Shown here: positions 8,592-18,099 of the stretch, one piece after another
Position numbering within the stretch: the stretch's first letter is position 1
Layout of the letters: each line of letters opens with the position of its first letter
Source of the DNA: Sphingomonas profundi
GTDB lineage: Bacteria > Pseudomonadota > Alphaproteobacteria > Sphingomonadales > Sphingomonadaceae
Length of the DNA: 64,000 bases
NCBI RefSeq assembly: GCF_009739515.1
Contig: NZ_CP046535.1
Location: 3,348,001 to 3,412,000, forward strand
Direction: 5' to 3'
Program-made: the position numbers and the translations under genes
Notes under the pieces: generated by a model
The model's input: only the letters and a program-made list of their open reading frames with translations
Database searches by the model: none
Told to the model about the DNA's origin: nothing

Positions 8592-9767
8592 GGCGTGAGC
8601 TCGAGGAACATCGCGCTGCGCTTGAACGCGGATGGTATCCCGGGCCCCGCTGGCCAGCTCTGGAGTGGAACGACGCTGCGCGGTCATGTCAGCCGCGGCA
8701 CCGGCTTCCTCAACAACGCGCTGCACGTCGGCCAACTCGTGTGGAACCGGCAGCGCTACGTAAAGGACCCCAGCACCGGCAAGCGTGTGTCGCGGATCAA
8801 CCCCGAGAGCGAGTGGATCACGACCGAGGTTCCCGAGCTTCGCATCGTCGATGATGCGCTCTGGCAAGCGGTCAAGGCGCGGCAGGCCGCCATCGGTCTT
8901 CAGTTCGCCGGGACCATCGCGGCGGTTCGCATGGCGAATCGTCTGAACGCCGTCCATCGTCCAAAATCGCTCCTGTCGGGCCTCGTCTTCTGCGGCGTCT
9001 GTGGCGGCCCGTTCACGCTTCGCCTCAAGGGTCGCTTCGGCTGCTCGGCACGGACGGATAATGCGAGTTGCAGCAACGGCCACAGCATTGCTCGAGAAGC
9101 GCTGGAAGCCCGTGTACTCGACGGCTTGAAGGAACGCCTGATGACGCCCGAAGCGGCGGCTGAGGCGATCGACGCCTATGTCAGCGAAAGCAACCGGCTC
9201 AATCAGCAGCGGCGGGCATCCCATGCCGCCGATAACGCGGAATTGGCGCGCATAGCGCGCACCATCTCCGAAGTGCTCGACGCGGTTGAACAGGGTCGCA
9301 AAAGCGACGCCCTGTTCGACCGCTTGGAGAAGCTGGAGAACCGTCAGAAGGAACTGAAAGCGCGGCTGGCGACAGCGCCGGCCGACACACCGGACATTCA
9401 CCCCAATCTGGCGGAGGCTTATCGCCGCAAGGTGGAGCGGCTTGCCGAGGCGTTGAACGCACCCGAGGAGCGTGACGAGGCGCGAGACGCGATCCGCAGC
9501 CTCATCGAGCGCGTCGTACTGTCACCCGGCGTGCGGCGTGGCGAGATGACGGCGATACTCCACGGGGACTTCGGCGCGATCCTCGATCTGGTGGACCGCC
9601 AAACGAAAGCAGCCTCCGGACCGTGTGGTCCGAAGGCTGTTATGTTTTCGGTGGTTGCGGGGACCCGCTTTCATCTTAACTTGCGATCCGCGAGCGGCTC
9701 GGAGGCTCACGACAGCGATCGCCTCATGACCGGGCTTGTCGGGCGGCTGGTGAATGCCGCAGCGTAG
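8592..9767 (+). pseudogene. Large serine recombinase, N-terminus removed at the IS21 end
   Basis: From the IS21 right end onward the frame encodes the recombinase domain (SSRNIALRLNADGIPGPAG, LNNALHVGQLVWNR). A zinc ribbon follows (LVFCGVCGGPFTLR with later C...C in FGCSARTDNASCSNGH), then a long coiled coil and the C-terminal IERVVLSPG-type end. The catalytic N-terminal resolvase domain with its nucleophilic Ser is missing, because the sequence before 8592 is IS21. The protein cannot recombine. A hairpin (13-bp stem with one mismatch, loop GTGT, at 9610-9639) lies inside the 3' part. Such recombinases usually belong to integrated elements. Confidence 0.78.
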
Positions 9768-9979
9768 TCGGGCTGCCGCCCGTGAGTGTTGGAGAGCCAT
9801 CCTATGGCGTCCGACAAGGCAAGTTTCACATACGATATATTATTATACTGGCGGGTTGAAGCGCCCAGTAGAAGTGTCACTCCTCCGCTTGTTAGAAATG
9901 TCACCTTTGGAGGTGCCCGGCGGATCACTGGTGACATCGCGCCTCCTGGCCAGGAGGCACGCCTGTGGCGGTGATCAGC

Positions 9980-10640
9980 ATGAGCCAGAACGAGCTTTCG
10001 AGATACGATACGCTTCTCAGGGTCGAGCGCGGCGAGCTTCGCATTGCGGACGCGGCAGTTCTGTTAGGTTTGTATAATCTGCGCTCACTCACCGTAGGCG
10101 AAGGGGCGGGTCGAGCGGGTAAACGGCACCTTGCAGGACCGCTTGGTGAAGGCGATGCGGCTGGCGGGCATCGCGACGATCGCGGCGGCAAACGCCTTCC
10201 TGCCGAGCTATGTCGAGCGGCATAATCGACGGTTCGCGCGCCCCGCCTTCGACAGTCGTGATCTGCGTCGGCCGTTGGCGCCGCATGATGATCTGGGTGC
10301 TGTGATGGTGTGGCGCGAACTACGGACCATCACTGCGGCGCTGACGCTCCATTATAAGAAGGCCATGCTCATTCTGGAGCCGAACGAGATCAGCGCGGCG
10401 CTTGCCCGCAAGCAGGTAACGGTGTGCGAGTTCCCGGACGGCAAGGTTGAAATCCAGCATGAAGGGCATGTCCTGCCTTATCGTCTGTTCGACAAGATGC
10501 GGCAGGTCAACCAGGCGGCCGTGGTCGATAACAAGCAGTTGGGCGCGGCTCTCGCGGTTGCGCAGCAGCTGCAGGCGATGATGCCGCATCATCGCCAAAG
10601 GAACATCGACGCCCCTCCCCGCCGGTCCCAGCCGGCATCT
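9980..10640 (+). pseudogene. ISNCY/IS1202-type transposase remnant
   Basis: The start at 9980 encodes MSQNELSRYDTLLRVERGEL, then RIADAAVLLGL, the N-terminal HTH of ISNCY-type transposases. The homology breaks off near 10080. It resumes in a different frame near 10107 with GRVERVNGTLQDRLVKAMRL and SYVERHNRRFARP, then TLHYKKAMLILEPNE and the C-terminal DGKVEIQHEGHVLPYR. The central DDE region is deleted. The homology fades after about 10640. It is a dead fragment. Confidence 0.7.
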
Positions 10641-10823
10641 CTTTCCGGAGCCCGAGGCGCCTGCAAAGGTCGATCGACGCCGGTTAAGCGGCGCGAAGCT
10701 CAAGCGCGGCCCCAGGCTCAGCGACGCAGAGTTGATCGAGCGCGGCACTCTGCTGTTCGTCAAGCCGACCGGGCCCACCGCTGGCGCGGCGGGTCCAGGC
10801 TCACCTCCTCGTCGTCGCGCATT

Positions 10824-10870
10824 AGCAGGGTCTGCGTTGCGCTGATGGATGGCTCCACACAGACCCTGCT
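10824..10870. repeat. Perfect 11-bp inverted repeat, 25-nt loop
   Basis: AGCAGGGTCTG (10824-10834) and CAGACCCTGCT (10860-10870) are exact complements separated by 25 nt. It lies near the right end of the ISNCY remnant. There is no T-tract, so a terminator is unlikely; it may be an IS end structure. Confidence 0.5.
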
Positions 10871-10893
10871 GCTATCGACGTGTGACATTTCTA

Positions 10894-11201
10894 GTCTAAT
10901 TGGCGCAAGTCATGACTTCTCTAAATGGAGAGAACACGGAATGCGATGCCGGATTGGAAGTCTCTCCTCCGCTTGTTAGGAGTAACACCCCTGAAGTGCT
11001 CGAGGGATCATTGGCGCTCAATCTCGACATTGTGAGATCAGTGTGTGTTTCGGTTCCTCTGGCGCCGGCGCCCACGCCAGACATCGTTTGATCCTGCCGC
11101 TACCGCGCGGAAGTCGCAGCTGAACGTGCTTTGAATGCTCACTCTTGTCGGGAGCTAAACGAGGCATTCCCATCGTTGAGGCTTCTCCCGTAGCGACTGC
11201 G
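10894..11201. other. Intergenic stretch between transposon debris and the catabolic cluster
   Basis: No gene seen. It contains the second copy of the 16-bp repeat (10964-10979), and is otherwise unremarkable. It is also the 3' flank of the ferredoxin reductase gene; no clear terminator was found. Confidence 0.4.
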
Positions 11202-12461
11202 CTAGAAAGTGGCTAATAGCGAGTTGAGGGGCACTGCCGAATCGGCGAGGCTGGCGGGCGATGGGGCCACGCCGCCCATAACGAGTGCGCGGCCCTGAAC
11301 ATAATCCTTGGTGGCGTTAACGCAATCGAGTGCGATCACCTTGCCCTCGCGCAGATAGACGACCGAGAAGCTGCGCGTCGCGGTGTCTCCGCGTACGATC
11401 GCCTGATCGAAGCCGGTGGAAAGGCCGACCGTCTGCAGGCGCAGATCATATTGGTTCGACCAGAACCACGGCACCGCATGATAGGCCTCCGTCGCGCCCA
11501 TGATCGTCTTCGCGACCAGACTCGCCTGATCGTTGGCGTTCTGCACCGATTCCAGCCTGATCGTGGCGCCACGCGCGAAATCATTGGCGTGGGCGGCGCA
11601 ATCGCCGATGGCGAATATGTCCGGCAGGCTAGTGCGGCACTGGGCATCGACGCGCACGCCATTGCCCCCGTCCGCGCCGGCCGCGATCAGCGGCTGGACG
11701 GCGGGGGCGATGCCGATGCCGACGATCACCATCTCGGCCGGCAGTACTTCTCCGCCGGCCAGATGCACGCCGGTGACGCGTGCCGGCTCATCCTCGCCGA
11801 TGCTCTGGAAGCCGACTAGCCCATCGACCTTCACGCCAAGCCGCACATCGACGCCGTGGGCGCGGTGCTCGGCCTCGTAGAAGCGCGACAGCGGCTCGCC
11901 CGCCACGCGGGCAAGGACGCGGTCCTGCGCTTCCAGCACGGTGACTTTCTTGCCGAACTTGGTGAGGACGGCGGCCGCCTCCAGCCCGATGTAACCGCCA
12001 CCGACGACGACGACGTTGGTGACCCCACCCATCTCCGCCATCATGCGATCGACATCGACGCGGGTGCGGACGCCGTGCACGCCGACGAGATCGTAACCGG
12101 GGCAGGAGAGGCGATGCGGGGATCCGCCGGTCGCCCAGATGAGGGTGCCGTAGCCGAGCGTCGAATCATCGGCGAGCGTAACGGAGTGCGCCGCCGGATC
12201 GACCGAGACGACGCGACGATCGAGCAGCAGATCGACGTTCCGCTCGCCCCAGAAGGCGGCGGGGCGGATCAGGATGCGCTCGAACGTCTTCTCGCCGGAC
12301 AGATATTCCTTGGAGAGCGGCGGGCGTTCGTAGGGCGGCTCCGGCTCGTCGCCGAGGAGCGCCACGGTGCCGGCGAACTTCTGCTGGCGCAAGCTCAGCG
12401 CGGCCTGTGCGCCGCCATGCCCGGCGCCCACGATCAAGACGTCAAAGATGCGCTTTTCCAC
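11202..12461 (-). CDS. Putidaredoxin/rhodocoxin reductase-type FAD ferredoxin reductase
   Basis: A 419-aa FAD/NAD(P)-dependent oxidoreductase that passes electrons from NADH to a [2Fe-2S] ferredoxin. FAD motif is [15 protein letters not shown] at the N-terminus, the NAD-binding motif [17 protein letters not shown] lies near residue 145, and the second FAD motif is [11 protein letters not shown] near residue 285. I choose the GTG at 12461 because AGGACGG lies six bases before it; an in-frame ATG at 12491 would add ten residues with a poor ribosome-binding site. It follows the TonB receptor gene closely in the same direction. It is the likely redox partner of the ferredoxin at 20648 and the two CYP101-like P450s. 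Confidence 0.88.
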   Translation of the reverse strand: MEKRIFDVLIVGAGHGGAQAALSLRQQKFAGTVALLGDEPEPPYERPPLSKEYLSGEKTFERILIRPAAFWGERNVDLLLDRRVVSVDPAAHSVTLADDSTLGYGTLIWATGGSPHRLSCPGYDLVGVHGVRTRVDVDRMMAEMGGVTNVVVVGGGYIGLEAAAVLTKFGKKVTVLEAQDRVLARVAGEPLSRFYEAEHRAHGVDVRLGVKVDGLVGFQSIGEDEPARVTGVHLAGGEVLPAEMVIVGIGIAPAVQPLIAAGADGGNGVRVDAQCRTSLPDIFAIGDCAAHANDFARGATIRLESVQNANDQASLVAKTIMGATEAYHAVPWFWSNQYDLRLQTVGLSTGFDQAIVRGDTATRSFSVVYLREGKVIALDCVNATKDYVQGRALVMGGVAPSPASLADSAVPLNSLLATF

Positions 12462-12471
12462 CGCAACCGTC

Positions 12472-14868
12472 CTATATGCGATACGAGACATTCACGCCGT
12501 ATGTCGCTGGCTTTCCGGTGTACCTACCGATGGTATCGAACGCTGCGACGACATTGTTCCAATAATAGGTATTGAACAGGTTCTTCGCCCACAGCGATAG
12601 ACGCCAGCGATCGTCCTGACTTTTGATTCCCACTCGCGCATCGACAAGCACGTAGCTGTCGATCCCAAACAGCGATTTGCCTTGCGGGCTCGCCGTCGCC
12701 GGATTGATGTCCCCGCCGACCACTGAGACGGTGTCCGAGCGCATGTTCATGCTGCTGCCGACGAATGCATCGATCGCCCGGCTTAGCGGGAAATCATAGT
12801 CGGCATTCACGCCCACCTGATATTTGGGCGTGAACGGCACGCGCGTGCCGCCGAAATCCGCCGCGACGCCGGCCGCGTTGATACCGACGAACCGATCGAC
12901 CTTGGCGTCGATATAGGTCATTGTCGCATTGACCGTGAGCTGCCGGGTCGGCCGCGCGAGCAGTTCGATCTCGAAACCCTTCACCGTAGATTTCGGAATA
13001 TTCTGCAGAATATCGAGGATACCAAAGGGCGGCTGGTTCAGCTTGGATCGCAACTGCTTGTTGCGATAATCATAATAGAATGCTGCCGCGTTGAATTGCA
13101 AAGTACGATCGAGAAGTTCCGCCTTAAAGCCGGCTTCGTAGGATATCACCGACTCCTGCCGTACGGGCAAGTAAGCGACGAAGGAAGAACTGGAAACGGT
13201 GGGGAAGCCACCCGCTTTATAGCCCTTGGCGACGTTGCCATAGAGCAGCAGTCCTGGCCGTGGCTTCCAGTCGATCCCGCCACGCCACGAGATGTTATTC
13301 TCCTTCAACGTCGCATCATATTCGCCCGGGGCGCCGGGTGCGACGCCGCCGATTTCGGTCGGCTGATCGTTGATCTGGAAACAGGCGCCGCTCTTGTACG
13401 GCCCGAACGCACCGCCGAGCAGGATATTGTAGAAGAACGGTCCCACATTGTCCGCGATTCCTGTACGATCCGAATTGCAGCTGCGGGTGCTCGCGCGAGC
13501 GTTGGTGTAGCGCGTGCCTCCCTTCAGGGTCAGGTTGGGCAACACATCAAACTCCACATTGCCGAAGAATGCATAGTTCCGCTTGCGCTGGTAGCTATAG
13601 TAAAAGGAGTTGGCGATCGGGTAGCCAAACACGACGCCCAATGTCGTTGTCGACGAGCTGTCGTGATAATCGACCAATATTTCCTGATCGATCCTGCTAT
13701 GCTCGTAATTGCCGCCGATCACCCAGCGCAGTCGATTGGCGCTGCCGTTGGTCAGGCGGACCTCCTGCGACACGGTCTTGATCCTGCCTTGGTCGGAGGG
13801 CAGATCGAGAGTCGAGATCGGGAGGCCGTCTCCCTCGTCCGCCTGATCCTGCTTGTAATCGAGGTAGGCCGAAATCGATGTCAGCGTGACATCGTCGGTC
13901 AGATCCAGATCGCCGCGAAGCGATGCCTGCCACATACGATTATCGGCCCGAGTATAGCCGGGGGTGAAGTCCGAAGCGCGCGGTCTCTCCGGGGAAAGCT
14001 GCGAGTTCGTCACCAGAGACGAAACGAACGGGTTTTGTATATTAAAGCCGATCGCCTGAGGCGCCTGCGTCTCGCTCTTGTCCTTCCAGCCGTTCACGTT
14101 CAGCAGCAGGTTGATCGTCTCCGTTGGCTGGAGCGCAAGCTGTACGCGTCCCATATAGTTGCGCACCTTCCCGTTGCTATCACCGGGGCGCGAATTGCTG
14201 CGCTGCCAGCCATCGGCCCGTTCGATCCGCGCGCTGGCCCGCATCTGCGCCTTCTCGCCGAGCGGACCGCTGAAATAGCCCTCGCCGATCACCTCGTTGA
14301 AGCGGCCATAGCTCAGGTCAATCCCGGCCCGCAGATCGCGCGTTGGCTTGGCCGCTATATAGTTGATTGCGCCGCCCGTCGCATTCTGGCCGAACAGCGT
14401 GCCCTGCGGCCCTTTCAGCACCTCCACCCGTTCCAGATCATAGACTGAGTGTCTCGTGGTTGCCGGGAACGACAGCGGCACCTCGTCGAGATAGATGCTC
14501 ACCGTGGGATAAGCCGCAAGCGAGGTCTCATAAAAGCCGATACCACGCAAAGTATAGACCGGGGTTCCGTTGGCACTGTTGGTATAAGATAGGCTTGGCA
14601 CGATGTTGGCGAGATCAGCGAGCGAGGACACCCGCTGGTTCTGCAACGCCTGCCCGCCAACGACGGCCACCGCGAGGCCCACATCATTCAGCCGCTGCTC
14701 GCGCTTGTTCGCCGTCACAACGATGTCGTCGGATCGGCTTTCGTCCGCCCCAGCCGCCGCTGTTGGTCCGCCGGCCGGATCGGGCACGGCCTGCGCCAGG
14801 GCAGGCCCGCTCGCCAGGAGCGCCATGCCCGAAACACAGCCGAGCAGCGCCAGCTTTCCGATATCCAT
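12472..14868 (-). CDS. TonB-dependent outer-membrane receptor (copy 1)
   Basis: A 798-aa precursor. A signal peptide at the N-terminus ends near GPALAQA. It is followed by the TonB-box-like stretch [12 protein letters not shown] and the plug domain with [21 protein letters not shown] long beta-barrel ends in an aromatic/charged terminus (VNVSYRI). The start at 14868 is preceded by GGGAGGGTGG; a longer upstream reading would lack a signal peptide at the end. Receptors of this type import bulky or hydrophobic substrates in sphingomonads, and its place in the catabolic cluster suggests it imports the pathway substrate. It is a clear paralogue of the receptor at 24266-26743. A sigma-70-like promoter covered by two palindromes lies just upstream. 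Confidence 0.9.
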   Translation of the reverse strand: MDIGKLALLGCVSGMALLASGPALAQAVPDPAGGPTAAAGADESRSDDIVVTANKREQRLNDVGLAVAVVGGQALQNQRVSSLADLANIVPSLSYTNSANGTPVYTLRGIGFYETSLAAYPTVSIYLDEVPLSFPATTRHSVYDLERVEVLKGPQGTLFGQNATGGAINYIAAKPTRDLRAGIDLSYGRFNEVIGEGYFSGPLGEKAQMRASARIERADGWQRSNSRPGDSNGKVRNYMGRVQLALQPTETINLLLNVNGWKDKSETQAPQAIGFNIQNPFVSSLVTNSQLSPERPRASDFTPGYTRADNRMWQASLRGDLDLTDDVTLTSISAYLDYKQDQADEGDGLPISTLDLPSDQGRIKTVSQEVRLTNGSANRLRWVIGGNYEHSRIDQEILVDYHDSSSTTTLGVVFGYPIANSFYYSYQRKRNYAFFGNVEFDVLPNLTLKGGTRYTNARASTRSCNSDRTGIADNVGPFFYNILLGGAFGPYKSGACFQINDQPTEIGGVAPGAPGEYDATLKENNISWRGGIDWKPRPGLLLYGNVAKGYKAGGFPTVSSSSFVAYLPVRQESVISYEAGFKAELLDRTLQFNAAAFYYDYRNKQLRSKLNQPPFGILDILQNIPKSTVKGFEIELLARPTRQLTVNATMTYIDAKVDRFVGINAAGVAADFGGTRVPFTPKYQVGVNADYDFPLSRAIDAFVGSSMNMRSDTVSVVGGDINPATASPQGKSLFGIDSYVLVDARVGIKSQDDRWRLSLWAKNLFNTYYWNNVVAAFDTIGRYTGKPATYGVNVSYRI

Positions 14869-14924
14869 TATTCCACCCTCCCACGCAGTGCCGGCGTTGC
14901 AACGACGGCATCTTGAATGTTTGC

Positions 14925-14955
14925 TGACCATATGGTCTGTTGAGATCATGGTCAA
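14925..14955 (-). promoter_or_regulatory. Promoter of TonB receptor 1 with two tandem TGACC-N4-GGTCA operators
   Basis: On the minus strand a -35-like TTGACC (14950-14955) and a -10-like TATGGT (14927-14932) are 17 bp apart. Two copies of the 14-bp palindrome overlap them: TGACCATATGGTCT (14925-14938) on the -10 and TGAGATCATGGTCA (14941-14954) on the -35. The sites are 16 bp apart. This layout suits repression by a dimeric TetR-type regulator such as the one at 37469-38218. Binding itself is inference. Confidence 0.6.
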
Positions 14956-15003
14956 TCGGCTACCGCCGTTGCCCGAGAGAACATTTTTGGCGAGGAGGCT
15001 TGG

Positions 15004-15408
15004 ATGACGACGCGGAACGTAGCAGTGCGATTTGCCCAATTGATCGAGGAAATGCGCTTCGTCGAAGCGTTCAGCATGCTGGCGGCTGATGGCCGCTACA
15101 TTGTGCCCGGCACGACCCCGGTGTCGCGCGTCTATGCGGGTCGGCAGGATCTGCTGGACAATCTGGTGCCGGTCCTGTCGACCTTCACGGCTCCGCCGCA
15201 GCTGCGCTTTCAGGAGCCGATCGTAGATGGGAACCGGGCGGCGCTGATGGCCGGCGGCAGCGGCACTGGACCTACCGGCCCCTACCACCAGCCTTATTAT
15301 GCCTTTGTCGCGACGGTTCGCGGCGACGAGTTCAGCGAGATCATCGAATTCATGGATCTCACCATGCTGGAGACCGCAGTGTTCGGCAAAAGGCTGGTCA
15401 ACGCCTGA
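15004..15408 (+). CDS. NTF2/SnoaL-like protein
   Basis: A 134-aa cone-fold protein of the NTF2/SnoaL superfamily, the fold used by small isomerases, cyclases, hydratases and dioxygenase beta subunits. Blocks VEAFSMLAADGRYIVPGTTP, LDNLVPVLSTF and EIIEFMDLTMLETAVFG are shared in order with the protein at 22666-23073, so the two are paralogues. GAGGAGG precedes the ATG at 15004. It is transcribed divergently from TonB receptor 1 across the palindromic operators, so it is probably controlled by the same regulator. The reaction cannot be assigned. Confidence 0.75.
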   Translation: MTTRNVAVRFAQLIEEMRFVEAFSMLAADGRYIVPGTTPVSRVYAGRQDLLDNLVPVLSTFTAPPQLRFQEPIVDGNRAALMAGGSGTGPTGPYHQPYYAFVATVRGDEFSEIIEFMDLTMLETAVFGKRLVNA

Positions 15409-15429
15409 TGCTGCGCGGCGGGGACCGGC

Positions 15430-15798
15430 TCAGGCCGGATCGCCGCTCGCGGTAATGAGCGGGCCGAGCAGTTGCGGCCGGATCGGGCAGAAGAAATCAA
15501 TCTCCACCACGTCGTCGAGCGCCAGCGCGCGGTGCCACGCGTTCGGCGGGAAATGCACCAGATCGCCCGGACCGACGATGAAGCCCTCCGGCTCGTCGTC
15601 GGTCCAGAATTGCAGGTGCCCAGAAATCATGTAGCTGAACTGCTCCTCCGGGTGGTTGTGCCGCGGCACGACGAACCCTTCGCGCAGCCGCACCTCCATG
15701 ACCATCGATGCGCTGCCAGGTATCGGCCGCCGATCGAGTCCATCGATCGGCGGGCCGAGCAAGGGCTGATCCTGCAGCCGCAGATGACTGACCTTCAT
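15430..15798 (-). CDS. Small cupin-domain protein
   Basis: A 122-aa single cupin. The first metal-binding motif is visible as PRHNHPEEQFSYMISG (H-x-H with a Glu a few residues later), followed by GDLVHFPPNAWHRA with the later His. Such proteins bind Fe, Mn or Zn and act as dioxygenases, isomerases or simple sensors. It runs leftward, convergent with the NTF2-like gene, and sits 21 bp after the NmrA-like gene in the same direction. It is probably the last gene of a leftward E1-E2-NmrA-cupin series. Confidence 0.78.
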   Translation of the reverse strand: MKVSHLRLQDQPLLGPPIDGLDRRPIPGSASMVMEVRLREGFVVPRHNHPEEQFSYMISGHLQFWTDDEPEGFIVGPGDLVHFPPNAWHRALALDDVVEIDFFCPIRPQLLGPLITASGDPA

Positions 15799-15819
15799 CG
15801 CCCTGCCCCCCTGCTCAGA

Positions 15820-16707
15820 TCAGGCTGCGACGCCGAACTTCTCTCTCAGCCCGGGCGCGAGCTTCAGTCGCACCCAGTGGCGGAAATCCAGCGGCTTGCC
15901 AATCAGCGCGGTGAGGCTGCCGGGATCATCCTGCGTGGGGCGCGTGCTCAGCCATTTGTAGAGGTCGTAGCCCTCGGGCCAATGCTGGGCGATCGCCTCC
16001 AGCGGCACTTCCACCGCGACCGCATCCTTGCCCACTTCCTCTCCGATGATGCGCGCCATGTCCGCCGGGCTGCCGATATCGGCCGTCAGATCGATCGTGC
16101 GGCCGATATAGGTATGAGGGTTGGTAATTACGGCGGCGGCGGCATTGCCGATATCCTCGGCGGAAATCAGTCCGTTCACCTTGTCCACCGGGATCGCCAT
16201 TGCGATCACCAGCTTGCCGTCCTGCTCGTTGATCGGGAAATAGTTGAGGAAATTATCCATGAACCAGGCCGGCTGCAGGATCGTCACCGGCAGTTCGGTC
16301 TCGGCGATACGCTCCTCGATCGCGCGCTTGGAGCCGACACTCAGATAGCCGCGCGCATCGCCGGTCAGCGCGGACTGATAGACGAAGTGCGGCATACCCA
16401 CCTCAATCGCCGCGTCCACCGCGTTGATACCTTGCACAGCCTGCCCGATATCCCACCGGTTGAGCAGCGACGGGCCCGCGAAATACACGGCATCGGCGCC
16501 CTCAATCGCCTTGCGGATGCTCGCCCGATCATCGAGATCGGCGGCGAAAAGCGTGATCCCCTGCTCCGCCGCCGCGCGCGCCTTGTCGCCGGCAGTGTCG
16601 CGGGTGATGCCGCGTACCGTCCAGCCTGCCGCCGCCAGCTTGCGCGCGGCGCCGCCACCAGACGTGCCGGTCGCTCCAAATACTGTTACGGTCTTCGCCA
16701 CGCCCAA
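15820..16707 (-). CDS. NmrA-like NAD(P)-binding protein (atypical SDR)
   Basis: A 295-aa protein with the N-terminal nucleotide-binding motif TVFGATGTSGGGAARKL (G-x-x-G-x-x-G type). The mid part FVYQSALTG and the run PAWFMDNFLNYFP are typical of NmrA/isoflavone-reductase-like atypical SDRs. These lack the YxxxK pair and act as redox sensors or as quinone/enone reductases. It lies between the E2 gene upstream (about 97 bp) and the cupin downstream. Its role in the pathway is unknown. Confidence 0.8.
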   Translation of the reverse strand: MGVAKTVTVFGATGTSGGGAARKLAAAGWTVRGITRDTAGDKARAAAEQGITLFAADLDDRASIRKAIEGADAVYFAGPSLLNRWDIGQAVQGINAVDAAIEVGMPHFVYQSALTGDARGYLSVGSKRAIEERIAETELPVTILQPAWFMDNFLNYFPINEQDGKLVIAMAIPVDKVNGLISAEDIGNAAAAVITNPHTYIGRTIDLTADIGSPADMARIIGEEVGKDAVAVEVPLEAIAQHWPEGYDLYKWLSTRPTQDDPGSLTALIGKPLDFRHWVRLKLAPGLREKFGVAA

Positions 16708-16803
16708 TCTCCTATATCGTGGGGCTCGGCCCCGCTTCTAGTATCGCATGTCTCGGCATACCAACCCACGGCCCGCGCGGCAATCTACTGACCAGTTGCT
16801 TTG

Positions 16804-18096
16804 CTAGGCAACGATCGCCAGCGGCTGCTCAACCGCCTCGCGAAACGCCTGCATCACGCGTGCGGCAATCGCCCCGTCTATCGCGCGGTGGTCGAAACTG
16901 GCGGTCGCTCGCAGGATCGTCGCGAGCTGCGGGGCACCGGCGCCGTCCGGCACGAACCGCGCCTCGCTTGCGCCGACCCCCAGGATCATCGCCTGTGGCG
17001 GATTGATGATCGGGATCATCTCGCTGACTCCGTACATCCCCAAGTTGGAGAGCGACACGGTGCCCCCCCGACAGACTTCGGGCGCAAGGCTGCCGTCGCG
17101 CGCCGCATCGGCCAGCGCGCGTGACTGCTGTGACAGGGCGGACAGCGCGCAGCGGCCGACATCATTGATCACCGGGGTCACCAGGCCGCCCTCAACGGCC
17201 ACGGCCATCGCGATATCGACCCGATCGAACATGTAGAGCGTGTCGCCGCCGAAGCGCACATTCGCCTCCGGCACCATCACCAGCGCGACCGCGAGTGCCT
17301 TCATCAGAAAATCGTTGATCGAGATCTTCACGCCTGATGCGGCGAGGCCCGCGTTCAGTTGCGCGCGCAACGCCAGCAGCGCATCAATCCGGCAATCGGA
17401 CGATAGATAGAAATGCGGCACGTCCCGCTTGGACTCGGTCAGGCGGCGGGCGATCGTCCGGCGCATGGCCGAAAGCGGCAGCGTATGGAACGGTATGTCG
17501 GTCGGCGGCTCTTGTGGCGGGGCAGCGGCCGGGACCGCAGCCGGTACCGGTGCCGGTGCCGACGAGGTGGCGGACACCATCGCACGCACAGGCAGGATAT
17601 CGGCGAGCAGGATGCGCCCGCCGGCGCCGCTGCCCTTCACCTGGTGAAGGTCCATCCCCCGCGCTTCGGCCACCTTGCGCGCCAGCGCCGAGGAGGAACC
17701 ATCGTACACCGGCGGATCTCTCCGCACGCGGGCGAGCGCGCCGGCCGTGGGCGGCGCGGCGGGGACGGCCGGGATGGCGGTAGCCATAACCGCTTCCCCG
17801 GTCGGGGTCGGCGCAGGTTCGCGGTGGGGCGTTGCCTGCCCGGCCGATTCCGATTCCGCTACACCGATCCGCGCGATCGCGGTGCCGACCGCCACGTCAT
17901 CGGTCCCCTGGGGCACGAGGATGGACAGCAGCACCCCGCCTTCCTCCGCTTCGAGTTCCATCGTCGCCTTGTCGGTCTCGACCTCGGCGAGCAGGTCGCC
18001 AGGCGCGATGGGGTCACCCTCGCGGACCAGCCATTTGGCGATCGTGCCATATTCCATCGTCGGCGAGAATGCCGGCATGAGCAGGTCCGTCGTCAT
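16804..18096 (-). CDS. Dihydrolipoamide acyltransferase (E2) of a 2-oxo acid dehydrogenase
   Basis: A 430-aa E2 component. It has one lipoyl domain (residues 1-75, lipoylation Lys43 in ETDKATMELE) and an Ala/Pro-rich linker. Next comes a peripheral subunit-binding domain (SSALARKVAEARGMDLHQVK, near residue 130) and the catalytic domain ending in SFDHRAIDGA with the His and Asp of the CoA-acyltransferase active site. It moves the acyl group from E1 to CoA. It starts 3 bp after the E1 stop, so E1-E2 is one operon. No E3 (lipoamide dehydrogenase) is in the window; a housekeeping E3 is presumably shared. Confidence 0.9.
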   Translation of the reverse strand: MTTDLLMPAFSPTMEYGTIAKWLVREGDPIAPGDLLAEVETDKATMELEAEEGGVLLSILVPQGTDDVAVGTAIARIGVAESESAGQATPHREPAPTPTGEAVMATAIPAVPAAPPTAGALARVRRDPPVYDGSSSALARKVAEARGMDLHQVKGSGAGGRILLADILPVRAMVSATSSAPAPVPAAVPAAAPPQEPPTDIPFHTLPLSAMRRTIARRLTESKRDVPHFYLSSDCRIDALLALRAQLNAGLAASGVKISINDFLMKALAVALVMVPEANVRFGGDTLYMFDRVDIAMAVAVEGGLVTPVINDVGRCALSALSQQSRALADAARDGSLAPEVCRGGTVSLSNLGMYGVSEMIPIINPPQAMILGVGASEARFVPDGAGAPQLATILRATASFDHRAIDGAIAARVMQAFREAVEQPLAIVA

Positions 18097-18099
18097 CGG

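Larger units (their letters stand above)
9892..10893 (+). mobile_element. Candidate ISNCY-type remnant bounded by short inverted repeats
   Basis: TTAGAAATGTCAC at 9892-9904 faces its near-complement GTGACATTTCTA at 10882-10893. These bracket a decayed ISNCY/IS1202-like transposase. About 1 kb remains, shorter than an intact element. The inverted-repeat assignment is by eye and the true ends may differ by several bases. Confidence 0.45.
9880..10979. repeat. 16-bp direct repeat flanking the ISNCY remnant
   Basis: CTCCTCCGCTTGTTAG occurs at 9880-9895 and again at 10964-10979 in the same orientation. Weaker similarity runs for about 40 more bases after each copy (TCACC...GAGGTGC versus ACACCCCTGAAGTGC). 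It could be a duplicated target or flank, or repeated IS-end sequence. Confidence 0.5.

Noticed and set aside
9610..9639. A terminator-like hairpin in the serine recombinase remnant
   Set aside because: It lies inside the coding frame with protein homology on both sides and no T-run, so it is more likely a chance or coding-constrained stem.
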